From Hirundichthys speculiger (Eukaryota; Chordata; Actinopteri; Beloniformes; Exocoetidae), in NCBI GenBank assembly GCA_018398805.1, contig JAGFBZ010000906.1, positions 1,532,001-1,596,000 on the forward strand: a stretch of 64,000 nucleotides of DNA. The letters are read 5' to 3'. The stretch's first letter is position 1. Each line of letters opens with the position of its first letter. Shown here piece after piece: positions 34,075 through 46,090 of this stretch. The notes beneath the pieces are model-generated. The model was given only the letters and a program-made list of their open reading frames with translations, was not told the DNA's origin and did no database searches. A program made the translations under genes and the position numbers.

Positions 34075-36110
34075 TGACTGGTAACCACCAGTTTGGGCCG
34101 GTGCTGCCACCCAGTCGACACCTCTTCAAAGTACTCTGGTTTCCCGTTTTCATCAGGCTGCTATGTAATCCATCACTGACCTTTTTCTGGGCAGTGAATG
34201 ATATCTGTTTCATCAGAAGTTCTTACTGTATTTACTTTATTTTATCATCTCTTCCAGAATGTTTTTTTTAATACTTCAGGAAAATACTTAACGAAGCACA
34301 CATATGTAAAGGTAATCTCCTTGAACGACGGAGGAAATGACCCTGGAGCGCAACGTCTCAAAATCCATCCCACCAACTGCTCCCAAAGTGGTTCACTCAA
34401 AGTTGACCGCAAATGAATATGAGCACTGAAATATCTTACCATTAAGTTTTTTTTTTTGTCAAATGTCATACCAATGAAACGTCTGTAGGACACTGCAAAT
34501 AGATTATGAACGAGTGGAAAACCCTATAAAGTCCTGAAGGCAAATAAGATTTAACTGAAGATAAAGGTCAGGGTGCTGGAGGAGAGATACAGAGAGGCAC
34601 GAGGACAGGGATGACTTGATTATCCTGGATGGGAGCACAAAGAGACATGTCCTTTTGCAACAGGGTTAGAAAATAAATGCCATCGTCTAATAACAGAAGC
34701 AAAAGTACCAGCTGTAAATCCACGGGAAGTCACGTAGGCGGGAATTTCCTTGAACCAGAACCGTTGAGTGGTTATGTGCTATAAAACATGCAACATGCAA
34801 ATAAGGATTGACTGTTTTTATCATTAATTATTACATTTATAAATTAAAGTAGAAAAAACAAGCAACTATTAAGACTGATTATCTGTGGGTCCTTTGTCTG
34901 CTTATTCACATAAATGTTCATCTAAAATGATCAAAATCTGCTTAATTCTCAGCAATTAAACATTCCCGGTGTTTGTGACAGATTATTCCCCTTTTAAAGT
35001 GCAAAGTAAATATTCGAGCATGCAGAGTCTAACCGGGTCGTCGGTGTTTCAAAGTGATGAGGATTCAAATGTGGAACAAGGACATCACAGGACGGATAAC
35101 TCCTTTCAGGGAGCTTTGGCAGCTGGAGTCCTTCGTACGGCTGCCCGTCCTGTTCAGGTAGCGTGACGCCTTTCAAAGGAAATGGTGGAAAAATAAGAAA
35201 TTGTAGTCTAAATGTCATTCTTTCAGCTCGGATGTCAGGGTGACCTTCAGCGGAATCGGTTCTTCTATTGTGAACGTGGACGAGCGTGCGCTGTAAAATA
35301 TCAAATTTGATAAGAAAAAGAAAAAAGTCTGTGTGAAAGCGAGTATGTGACACAGACGGCCGTACCGACCAGAGAGTCACATGTGACTGCATTATCTACA
35401 CAGATCGGATATGACGGCGGATCGTACAGTTTGTTCTGTTGTTTTGTTTTGGACATACGACAACGTCCGTGAATGCAAGACTAAGTGGATTTTAGATGTA
35501 CACGGGTACATAGGGGGTTTTTGTTTAATTCTGATGGGTTTGGGATTTTATTTTGATGGTCAAGAGAAATCAAAGCGCTGAGAAAGTGAAACCCAAAGAG
35601 GGCAGAGTGGTATTAAAATATTACTATAAGTCATCCAGTTAATATTCAGGGTCATGGTACTTCAAGATACACAAACTGGCAAGAAATGAAAAGTCATTTC
35701 CCTCAGCCATTAGGCCCCGCTGAAAACTGTAACGCCGCTGTTGGAGCTGGCAGTGTGCTTCGCCAAGCCATCATAGCTAATCATTTCCAGACTGGATCAT
35801 GTTTGTGAACCTCTGTGTCTGTGTGTGTGTGTGTTTATGGGCTGTGATGATCCTGGTGAATAAATAATGTGCTGTTAATATGTATTTTCTAGTTAGTCTT
35901 TAAATTAGAGGCAGCAACTTGCGTGGATGTAAGTACATGTATCCAGATATATGTCTCACTTTGATTAAAGAAAAATACTCAAACCTTTGCTCAACCTGAC
36001 CTGTATCGGGTCTCAGCAAATATGTGTGAAAAGAGACATCTAGTGGTTGAAACATGTTTCGAAACCCTCTGACCTATTTCCCCCAGCCTCCACACGTTAT
36101 TGTAATGTTG
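34075..36110. other. intergenic stretch, no gene seen
   Basis: No exon-like frame. A short (TG)n run lies at about 35817-35834. Confidence 0.45.
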
Positions 36111-36114
36111 ATGT

Positions 36115-37125
36115 ATTTACTTCAATTTTATTTGTATAGTGTCTGTTACAATGTCAACTGTCTCTAGGCGCTTTACAGAGACCCAGAGCATGACCCCCGA
36201 GCAAATATCATTAACTAAAATTATAATATTAAATCCTAAACAAGGATAATGCCAAGTAAAATAAAAAAGCCTTTAAGCCAAACAGTGGCAAGGAAAAACT
36301 CCACTTTTAGAGGAAGAAACCTTGAGCAGGACCTGGATCATATGGGGGGACCTTCCTGCCGAAGGCCAGCAGGGTAAAGAAAGAAAAAGAGAGGAGAGAC
36401 AGGACAGAGAGAGGATGGAGGACACAAATTACTGAATAAAATGACTACATAAACAGATGCAGGTAGCAGCACTGAGGTGAGATGGTCAGAGAACTAGATC
36501 ACCGGTCACCACGCCAGCAGGCACCCCGAACACATCTACACACACAGGTGGAGGTAAACGCTGGGATGACCAGAGGAAGGAACTGCAAGTCAGCATGCAA
36601 CTCAGGAAACTCTGACCTGGAAACATACAGAAAGAAAAGAGAAAAAAAGGGGCAAAACAGCACAACAAACTACAGGAAAGAAATGGAGCACAGTTACAGT
36701 ATCAAGGTGCTCCTAATTAACTATGGATTGAGCTGGAGGAGGAAGAAGGGAGAAGGAAAGGGAGAGAAAGGGAGAAGAGCAGTGGAGACACCGCTCAGCA
36801 GATCATGTTGGTGTCCCCCTGCAGTGTAGGCCTATAGCAGCATAGCTATAACAAAACTGTGATTAAGATGAGCTACTCTAGTCTTAGCTCCTATAACTAC
36901 AGCTATAACTATTATCCCCTACACACTATTATTTAGACTAACTGTAGGGTTTACTAAACAGAAATGTTTTCAATGTAGTTTTAAAGATGGAGTTGGTTTC
37001 AGCCTCCTGAACCCAAATTGGTAGCTGGTTCCATAATAAAGGTGCCTGGTAGCAGAAGGCCCGTCCTCCAAATCTATTTTTAGATATTCTAAGAACAACA
37101 AGTTTTTTTGCGTGGTTGTTCACGT
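36115..37125 (-). mobile_element. LINE 3' fragment with reverse-transcriptase C-terminus
   Basis: The minus-strand frame 36938-37123 reads GGRAFCYQAPLLWNQLPIWV then FKTTLKTFLFSKPYS, the conserved end of a fish LINE reverse-transcriptase protein (AP-LWN-LP ... F-LK-FLF). About 0.8 kb of 3'UTR follows, ending TATACAAATAAAATTGAAG. The 5' part is truncated. Confidence 0.75.
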
Positions 37126-37573
37126 TATTGTTTTAAATGTGACTTTAGTGTGATGTTAAAAATGGTAAAATGTTTAAAACCTACGCTTAAATGCTTTAAA
37201 GACAGTAAGCAAAAGAATACTTTATTTTATGAAAGTGCATGGTTAAAAACAAAACATCACAAGTAATGATAAAGTTAAAGTTAAAAAAGTTGATCTAAGT
37301 TGAAATTCATTGTGATCTGCTGATCCAGTGATCTGTTATCTGCTACTCTGGTCTCCTAGACAAACAAGCATAGAGAGAGCTAAAAGGGATAATCTGTGTT
37401 TAAAATATAACTAATTCCATATTCTATTTTGGAAAAGACCTCTGATTAATATTTTATATTGTTTCTTAAAGTCCTGTTGTTTCTTGAAAGCTAAACCTCA
37501 AACACCTCTGGTGTTCGGTTTTCGATTACTTGTGTCTGAGTTAAGACAGTAGAGGAGATGATGTCTTTGCTTG

Positions 37574-38129
37574 TCCATTACAACACTTGACTTGAGTGAG
37601 GCGACATGTGTCTTGTGTTTTCATTTATTATTCCTCTTTACAGATAAAAAAAGTGAACATTATCAGTTTCATGATGTGTTTCTGTGTTTGCTGTTCAATA
37701 AGAGATAAGTCGGAAGTGAAATATAGGAGTTTGAAGCAACTTTGAGAGACAAAACATTTTGTTCTTAATTGTTAAACTCACTGTAGCTTCCTTGCTAACT
37801 GCGCGATGTGGTGTGGGAAATGCTGTGTCAGGGTGTAGTTGTGCTGTTTGTGTGCAATGTTTGACGTGTAGTGAGGATATTTAATGATAAATGTGATATA
37901 CTTTAGTTTTTATTTACACTTTCATTCATATTTGAATTGAAGCAGCTTTAAAACATGCTATGTTTTTACAGCTCAGAAACCTTTAGACATACTAGTTGCT
38001 ATAACAGTTGTTGGTTTGATGGCAGTGTAATGTTCAAAACTGTCCATTTTTGAAAATGTTCATTACAACACTGGACTTGAGTGAAGCAACATCGTGTCTT
38101 GTGTTTTCATTTATTATTCCTTTTTACAG
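37574..38129. repeat. pair of 70-bp direct repeats
   Basis: 37574-37643 and 38060-38129 are about 90% identical: both contain CATTACAACACT, ACTTGAGTGA and GTCTTGTGTTTTCATTTATT and end TTTACAG. No element ends or duplications were found outside them. Confidence 0.8.
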
Positions 38130-38139
38130 GGGCGCAACA

Positions 38140-41100
38140 CATGTACAGAAGTGACGTCAAACACAGATGGTCGGGTGTAAGTACGTAAACGTGGATGTGT
38201 GATTCATTTTTGAAAGTTTTTGCACGAACTGAGGAAAAGGAAAAAGCTCACCTCAATCCGAAAACTCTCCCAGATCAGCGGACGCACGACTCAGGTACAC
38301 GTTGTTTTTAGTGAGCTATTTCTGTAGATGGACGCAAATATTAGAACATTTTATTCCCCACATCAGGATGCCTTAATTTTAAAGGAAATAAAAGTGGCTC
38401 TCTGTTGACCTTTCAGTCTTTATGCGCGTATTTGAAAATAAAGATAGGTGACACAAACCCCGTCCTTAAAACAAGATTCTTTAAACAGTCCTTGCCCATT
38501 CTCCGCTGCAGATGTTTCATCGACTTCCGAAGCGTTTATTTGTATTTAGAGACAATGAGTTTCTGTTTTTTCCTGGCAGGAATTCTGTTTACTCAGCATC
38601 GGGGGATCCAAAGAACTCATCACATCTCACTCCAAACAGCGAGTGATCTGAAAGGACTCGTATCCCTGAAGGCAGCCGGATTTGACACTGCTACTGTTTT
38701 GGCGCTCAGCCACGGCTAAGCTGCATCGGTTCACACACGGCAGACCGAGCTGCCAGGAAGTCGGACACAGGAATGGCACAGAGCGGTTGTTCTTCAATCC
38801 AGGCCCTCGGGGCCCCTGTGCCCCGCACGTTTCAGATGCTTCTCTGCCTAATCACACCTGATTGGATGGCCGTCAGCTAGTCCTCAAGGTCTGCTCAAGT
38901 CTGCCAGTGAGCCACTAATTAGCGCCGGGCGTGTTCTCCTGTTATGTAGTAACAGTTAAAACTGACCCAGCGTTACTATTTTTAGATCTGTTGCACACAA
39001 ACACGTTTAACGGCAAAATAAAACCAAACAATAAGGTAATGACGCTGAACAAATAACTCATATCCTCCCCCCCGTAACAGTTGAGTCTTTAAAGTTCATC
39101 TCCATAAGCTGCTTTTATCGCTGATGCTTTCATTCCAAGACGTATCAAGCGCAAACATGAGCTCCTGAACACAGGCGAGGTCTTCTTCTACAAATGAAAA
39201 CAAAGAAGTGGCGCGCTTGAAGAATCATCTCCGACGTGACAGCGAAGATCAAGCAGATAAATGTACGACCGCGTGTATGAAAGCGCCACTTTTCCCGACG
39301 TTTATCATCAGTGAAAACAAATCCATCGGGACGAAAAAAAGCCTTATTATCACGATAATTTCCCCAGCACTTGACTGGAGCCTTTGTGATTACCATGACT
39401 ACAGGCCTAAAACCCCGAACATCACTAAACCATCTGCTGAAGGCTTTGTTTACGCACATCAAATAACGCTAATAGCCTGCTGATAGCATTAGCGCCTGCT
39501 GTGTCATCATGACACGGCTCTGCATGCTCAGAGGAACAGAAAAATGCACTCTGTAGTCCCAAAGTTAGAAAACTAAAGGAAAAATATTACAAATGATCTA
39601 TTATTTGTTTTCCTCACCAGCTTTCTGAACTTGTTAATTTGAGTTTGATGATTGTAACAAGAGCAGAGAAAAAAAAAACTGAGCACCCATGCTGAATGGA
39701 CGCCTTCCAGGCATCATGTTTGTTTATTCGCGTGTCGTTATAACTCCTCCTCTCTCCGTGAACTGTCCGTGAGGTACGTGACTTCATACCTGAGAAAAAA
39801 ATTATTCAGGTGTCCAGAGCACGCCGAGCAACCGCTATGTTTCCCCAACACTGCACAAAAACAGTCCACCGTTCTGGACGAGCGGCCTGCCTCCGTATAT
39901 CAGCTCAGGCTCGGCAACTGTAAATAATCCCTCTGCAAAAATACAACGGGGTTTACAGAGCGCAGACGAGGTATTTAACTACAAGTAAGCTCAGCCGCAA
40001 GAAGGGCCAGGTTTGAGACAGGAGCCAATTACCGTGTATCGCTGAAATAAAAAGGCAACACGTCAGGTTTTGATGGCCTTGCAGGTCATAAAATGGTGTG
40101 TCGCCTCTTTAGGATGACATAAATGTCCACTCATAAACATTTCAAGCCGCTTAAACGATTGTCATGAAAACACAAACTGGAATTTGAAGGGAAATAGAGC
40201 ATCTACATTTAAAGAACGGCTTTAAGCTGATTGCTTTGAGGTACCTGCGTCTGTTGCAGTCATCCTTATAAATGTGTCAGTCCTGGATCATCCACAGTCA
40301 AGATTGAAATTATTTGAACAGCCAAGAAATAAAATATCTTCTGTGAGAATCAAATATTAGTACGACATTTTATAAATTACTTGTGCAGCAATTTGCTGAG
40401 CACACAAAAGCAGGCGCGGGTTTCTCTTTTACAACAAATGAATGCCACACAGAAACAGCATAACTTAAGGTGGATGCTTTCAGTCTCACCGTCATTTCAT
40501 TATAAAACGAACCTCTCTGCCATTTTCGCACACATACTAAATGAATCCTCATGGTCATTTTGAAGCTACAGTACGTTAGTTTTTTAATTAGCTGGAAAGC
40601 CTTCAGCAAAGCTATTCTCGCCCTTTACCATCTTTCAATCAGTGCATGTGAGCTGCTCCTGCTGGAAATGGTGTAATTGCCAAGGTCATCATCTCCTTTG
40701 TGAGATGGCTACACTGAAGGGCAATATATGTACAATGCGTGCATTTAAATGTGCACGTTTGTTGTGTAGAACCTGTGAGAAAATCTTTTTTTTTCCTTGT
40801 TCAGTAACCTGCATGGAGCAGAGCGTATGTTTTGTTGATTATAAATGAATCACAATCACTGGCACAGGACAGAGTCAGCTGTATGTGACCTACCGCTGCA
40901 AGACCTACCGAGTGGTAGCAGAAGACTTACATCTAAACCTGAGTCTATTTACAGAGAGCCTAAGTGCTCCCTAAAAACCCAAGCGTACAAAAAAAGATGT
41001 ATGAGATGCTCCTCAATGAATGGAAGTGAATAAGGCGAAACATGTGGAATACGCTGTTGCCATAAAGTTGGAATAATTTTGTTTCCAGATAAGCCATCTA

Positions 41101-41230
41101 TCTAGAATAAATCACATTGTTTCATGAGAGAAGTTTAAAAAAAATTTTATTTAAGGGGAACTGTGTAGTCATCTACACCTGGATATTGGCAAACAAAGCC
41201 AAGAGTCTTCAGAGTACCCCGAGAGTTGCT
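38140..41230. other. intergenic stretch with one MITE-like fragment
   Basis: No exon-like frame. About 38790-38945 resembles one end of a fish hAT MITE (TTCTTCAATCCAGGCCCTCG) but has no matching second end. Confidence 0.4.
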
Positions 41231-41241
41231 GTTATTTTTAT

Positions 41242-41259
41242 CCACTAGGTGGCAGCACC
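41242..41259 (+). promoter_or_regulatory. CTCF-like motif
   Basis: CCACTAGGTGGCAGCACC is close to the ideal CTCF core, in otherwise unremarkable sequence. Confidence 0.55.
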
Positions 41260-42188
41260 AGTCATAAGGCACTGCAGACAGGACCACTCACGGTAAAAAA
41301 AAAGAAAATAGAAAGTGCTGATTGTTCATTTTAGGTCACTTTCTGCTTTCAAACAATCCATGGTGTCACTACTGTGCAACGCTGTGGAGTGTACATGACA
41401 TAGATGCAAAGCAAAGAAGCTACGCATCTATCCCTTCATGGCTGACGTGTAGGTAAAGTCGCTGAAAGATCTCACTGCGCAGAGTTGATGGAAAGCCACT
41501 GAATTCGGTGTCAGGGGAAGGAACAAGACAGGGAAGGATGTTGACGTGTTGAACCTCACAAAGGCTGCATGAGTGGCGATCGCATCTACTTTGTTTGAAA
41601 TAGCTGGTGGAAGCCACGAGTCCAGGAGGAAGACTGGAAAGGATCAGATCTTGAAAGCCCCAGATGAGTGTTTGCGGTGCCACCTTACGCATTATGTTTT
41701 GCTGCACTCGGCAGGCAAGGGTTCGTCATCAGCGCCAAGAACAGCGCAGTTTAAAATCTCACAAAAGAGAGGAGAGATTACAGAAGAACTGGGCTCATGC
41801 TGTTTGGAAAGTATGAAAAGTTGAATTATGGCGGTAACTCAGGTAAAGTGGCCGAAGAAGAACATTTTACTCGTCACTTCCAGTAAGAGCATGTTGACAC
41901 TTAAAACAGTGGGACTGTAATCATTTTCATGCTGCCGCATGTAAGTACACTGTGTACGTAGAATAGTGCGTTTGAGTGTGCTCACAAAAGTTTGCTGTTT
42001 TGAGCGCCACCTCAGACTTCGATGGCGAATGAATCCTGTGGTGAATAGTGTAAACTTTCTAAACGTACGATGCTACTATAAAACCATACAGAGGACTCTA
42101 ATCTAAAACCTTTTACAGACAAACTCAGCTGATGAAGCCATAAAGTTACTCATGGTAACGTGATGTAATAAGTGAAGTCATGTACTCT

Positions 42189-42347
42189 ATATCGCCAAAA
42201 GTATTCGCTCATCCTGTCTTGACTCACATATGAGCTTTAGTTCATCCCATTCCTAATCAATATGAGGTGGCTCCACCCTTTGCAGCATGGAACAACTTCA
42301 ACTCTTCTGGGAAGGCTGTCCACAAGGTTTAGGAGTGTGTTTACCAG
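42189..42347. mobile_element. Tc1-like terminal fragment
   Basis: ATATCGCCAAAAGTATTCGC, then CCACCCTTTGCAGCATGGA and TCTTCTGGGAAGGCTGTCC, which I recognise as one end of a fish Tc1-like family. The other end is absent. Confidence 0.6.
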
Positions 42348-42361
42348 TGTGATCCTGGTTT

Positions 42362-42763
42362 GGAGGCCAGTTCAAGATCAAACCAGACTTTTCTTTCAAT
42401 GGCTTTTTTAAAGGATCTCTCGATCCTCATTGGTCCAACATGATGGCCACATGAAAACTTAACTTATCGCATTTTTTACATGATAACTGATGCAAATTCT
42501 CAATAATTCAGCTGAGCTTCTTTTTACACAGACTATTCTGAGGTGTGAATCTTTTGCAACCCTTCTGAGCAACCCGGAGGCCAGTTCAAGATCAGAGCAG
42601 GTCTTTTCTCTCAGCTGCTTTATTAATCTTTCTCGGTCCTTAAAGGTCGTCTTGACATCTTCTTCATATCTAATCTGTGTCCCTTCTGTAATTCTTACGA
42701 GATGATTGATGTAAATTCTCAGTAATGTATCTCAGCTGGTCCACAGACAAGTCTGAGGTGGTG
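42362..42763. repeat. old tandem duplication, unit about 215 bp
   Basis: Copies 42362-42546 and 42577-42763 share GGAGGCCAGTTCAAGATCA, TTGATGTAAATTCTCA-type and TCTGAGGTG words at the same spacing, diverged to roughly 75%. On the minus strand the second copy is open for many codons (KDRERLIKQLREKTCSDLEL) but has no recognised domain. Confidence 0.65.
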
Positions 42764-42764
42764 T

Positions 42765-44330
42765 TCACCCTCCAAAATCTTTTCCACCTCTTTGAACTTT
42801 TCACTTTGTTAGTTCCACTCGTTCTCTGATTTTCTGCAGCCTGTTATTCAGACTGGGCGTTTGACAGCTCAGGCACTTTATCTTGGGTAGCTTCGAGTTT
42901 TCAAGTCACTGCAAAAAATTGATCATGGAGGTGCCCAGTCACTGAAAACTAATAACTATCATCATTTTTTATTTATTTTTCCCAGTCCAGTGAACCATCC
43001 TGCACGTTCAGACTGTGTGATAACATCCATCCCAACAGTCATGAAACTCTGATCAGAGATTTTTATGAAAACACTCGGACCCTTAGAGCGGGTCTCTTCT
43101 CACCATCCTGGATCCCAACAAACAAAACAGCCGTCCATCTTCACCGAAACGGAGCTTCGGAACCTCAAAGAACTTATCAGGAGCAAAATAAAGGACCTCA
43201 AAGGGACAAAATATGGCCTTGATGACCATTTCCCACAAGACAACACATCTTTAATTTAATTTTCTTTACATAAAACAGACACCACAACCCTCCACACGTC
43301 TAATATACGCTGAGGTTTTCTTAAAAAGGAGCTCCAGAGGCCTGATGGAAGAAGAAAAAAAGGGCACCATGATTAGACAGTGCAGGTAAGGCCTGACTGT
43401 GGCGCAGGGAGGGGCGGCATACTTCACAGAAACACTCTTAAAGGACAGAACAGTGATTCGGACCCAGAGTCATAAACACAGATGATCATGTAAATATATG
43501 GAAACACCGTCAGAAGAAGTTACTGTTTTGCTTTTGTTAACATTTGATGATGTCAGGAGAGAACAGCACCATTAGCCCCACCACTGCTGCGTTATATAAC
43601 GCTCCTAAAGTTGCTTCCATTCGATTCCATTTTGCACGATGCTCACATCCACCCTCAGTGCTGTACTGACCTGTCGCCATCCCATACACGTCACATATAT
43701 TTGGAAGGGGACGCCTGCGACTGATGCAGCGACTCAATGCAGCATGAACACGGCAGACATGATGCATACATGATGCAGACATGATGCATACATGCGCGTG
43801 TGGTAAACAGCAAGTCTGTTCTGGGCCTGAGGGAGCTTTCACATGATGCAGTTTTACATCAGATTCAGATGTGTGAACAACTCAAATACTGCACGATGGC
43901 ACCACTGGGAAAATGGATAAAAGAAAATATAATTTACCCCGTCGTTATTCTGGGTGTTCAACTTGTCTTAACAAGTTGGTGATTTGTATAGCTTTAGAAT
44001 TAAGACAGTAGCATTAGATTAAAGTAAAACGAAAACTGCGTTCAGCATGTTTACAGAAACGATGCAGAAATGATCATATTCTAATCGTTACAGCGAGGGT
44101 TGACATCACTGAAGTTTACACACCTGTACTGTTTAGGAGTGGTGTGTGATCACAGCACATAGTACATAAGAGTGATATGAACATGTTACATTTATGTCAA
44201 ATATTATGAAACGTGCTCAGGAGCAAGTTAAATTGTTCCCACGGACATAATTCAGCCCTTCCAGTGGCAGAATCAGGTAATGCTACTGCCAAAGATGATT
44301 TCTGCTCACTGAAATCAGTTTGAGCTTGGA
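42765..44330. other. intergenic stretch, no gene seen
   Basis: No exon-like frame. A short tandem of GATGCATACATGATGCAGACAT type lies at about 43758-43795. Confidence 0.45.
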
Positions 44331-44338
44331 AACCAGTA

Positions 44339-45044
44339 CAGTGGTACCTCTATTTACGAAATTAATTTGTTCTGGAAAGTAGTTTCGTAACCTGAAAATT
44401 CCGTAAGTAGAGACGCGTTTTCCATGTAAATGCCCTAATTCGTTTCAAGCCCCCCAAAATTCACACATACATTTTTTATAAATCATAAAAATGCATCAAA
44501 ACATGTAACAAATACATGTTACAATTAAATCACTGCACAATAAACATAAAATGAGAGTTGTACATAATGTAAAAAACAAAGAATAAAGTAAAGAGTAAAA
44601 ATGATGTTCATTTACCTTTTAACTGCTATCGTTGTCACCTTTTCTCTCTCAGCAGTGGTTTTTGCCTGACGTTTTCTAAATAACCAATCCAAGGACGTTT
44701 GCTTTCAAAAATGTGCAAGGCAGACATCATCATAGTGAGCGGTAGCCTGACTAGTGAACACTTTTTCTGGGTGATTCTTTTCAACAAATTCCGAAACTTC
44801 ATGGAATTTTCCTAAAATCTCAATGGGATGCCAGGAAGATGCTAGCTGATAGCCAGTGGCAGAGCAGCTACAAGTATGTTTACGTTCAGTAAACTCTGGG
44901 AGCTGCGAGTAGCAGCGCGTACTGTATTTTTGCCTTCCGTATCCTGAAATTTCTTTCGTAACAAGAGGCAATATTTTCCCGTTGAGACGTGTCGTAACCT
45001 GAAAATTCCGTATGTAGAGACATTTGTAAGTAGAGGTACCACTG
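44339..45044 (-). mobile_element. pogo/Tigger-like element, internally deleted
   Basis: Ends CAGTGGTACCTCTA and TAGAGGTACCACTG are flanked by TA (44337-44338, 45045-45046). On the minus strand a fragment reads FVEKNHPEKVFTSQATAHYD and DVCLAHF, which resembles the C-terminal part of Tigger-type transposases. At 706 bp it cannot encode a full transposase. Confidence 0.75.
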
Positions 45045-45188
45045 TATATGCCTTGACCAGCTCATGACTGGCCATTTTACGTGTGGACGGAGACGTCCAC
45101 CTTGACTTTCACTGACAGACGGTGTAACAGGAAGCCCAAAGTAATAGCACCTTTTGAGGTTAAAAACCTGAGTCATACTCCACTGTTT

Positions 45189-45290
45189 GTCTGACTAGTG
45201 CGGACTAGTCAGACTGATGCGTCGAGAACTGATGAAGCCGCTTGGATAAGAGGCGAAACGTCTTCTAGACAGATCTAAGCCCAGTTGCCT
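45189..45290 (+). repeat. structured repeat with a hammerhead-like core
   Basis: A perfect 11-bp hairpin (45189-45199 with 45204-45214, loop GCGG) is followed by CTGATGA (45229-45235), an imperfect 7-bp stem GCCGCTT/AAGAGGC with loop GGAT, and GAAA (45255-45258). Similar blocks occur in fish dispersed repeats. One extra A after CTGATGA departs from the hammerhead consensus. Confidence 0.45.
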
Positions 45291-45960
45291 ATGATTCAAT
45301 TGTTGCGAGGACACCTTTTGAAATGCAGTCATGAGTCTCCGCCTCTGAACTGCCAAACGTCAGGTTGGCGTTCTAAACGTCAAGAACCTTGCACGCATAC
45401 GCAGAGGTTCTGGGTGCATGTAGCAAGCTCCGTTCAGTACAGTAGCCCGGTCTCTTGTGCTTGTGGCTGATTTTTTTTCTCTCATTGGCTTATTAATTCT
45501 GAGTTCTTCAAACGAGGAAGTTGTGCAATATTGACATTTCTAACCTTGAGTACAACATTCTCTTTGCAGGGGGAGCAACGTAAAAAGAAAATGTATTTTT
45601 CTGGATCATTTCTTCGGTAGCCTACATGCAGTTTTTACCAAAATTACGTGTTCTGTCGTTGATGTGTTTATCGTGTTGGCCAGTTGAGGGCAAAGTCGAC
45701 TGCTGCGTGTGAAAATGTTTCCCGCCGTGTTTCTGGACGTCCACCAAATGTTCACCCCGGCGACCTGGGAAACGTTTGTGCGCATGCCGCCCAGGGATGC
45801 ATGCGTGTTTGCGCCTGTGCGTTTGTGCAGGAGGCTCTGCCGTGCGTTCGCGTGTGCGTGCAGCATCTGGTCATCCTTGGTCGAGTGGCGCAGAGCGAGC
45901 CGGTGCTCAGGTGCAGCTGCTCCTGTCTTCTGTTGCTGTGATCTCTGAGCTGAGAGGCAT

Positions 45961-46090
45961 CAATTGCAGCCTGCAGCTCTTATAGCCTTTTCCACCGTAA
46001 TTACATACCCATCATTAAAATGCTAATTCATACTGTTACAGAGGGCAATTAAAAGGGTAATTAAAAAAAGCTTTGTTCCACCAGTCTACC
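45961..46090. promoter_or_regulatory. candidate conserved enhancer, ATTA-rich
   Basis: Within 130 bp there are CGTAATTACATA, CATTAAAATG, GCTAATTCAT, GGCAATTAAAAG, GGTAATTAAAA and CTTTGTTCC (SOX/TCF-like), in non-repetitive sequence. The function is inferred from motif density only. Confidence 0.3.

Noticed and set aside
45684..45948. Overlapping ORFs of 69-85 codons in a GC-rich stretch
   Set aside because: Cys-rich translations of GTGTGCG-type sequence in several frames at once, with no domain.
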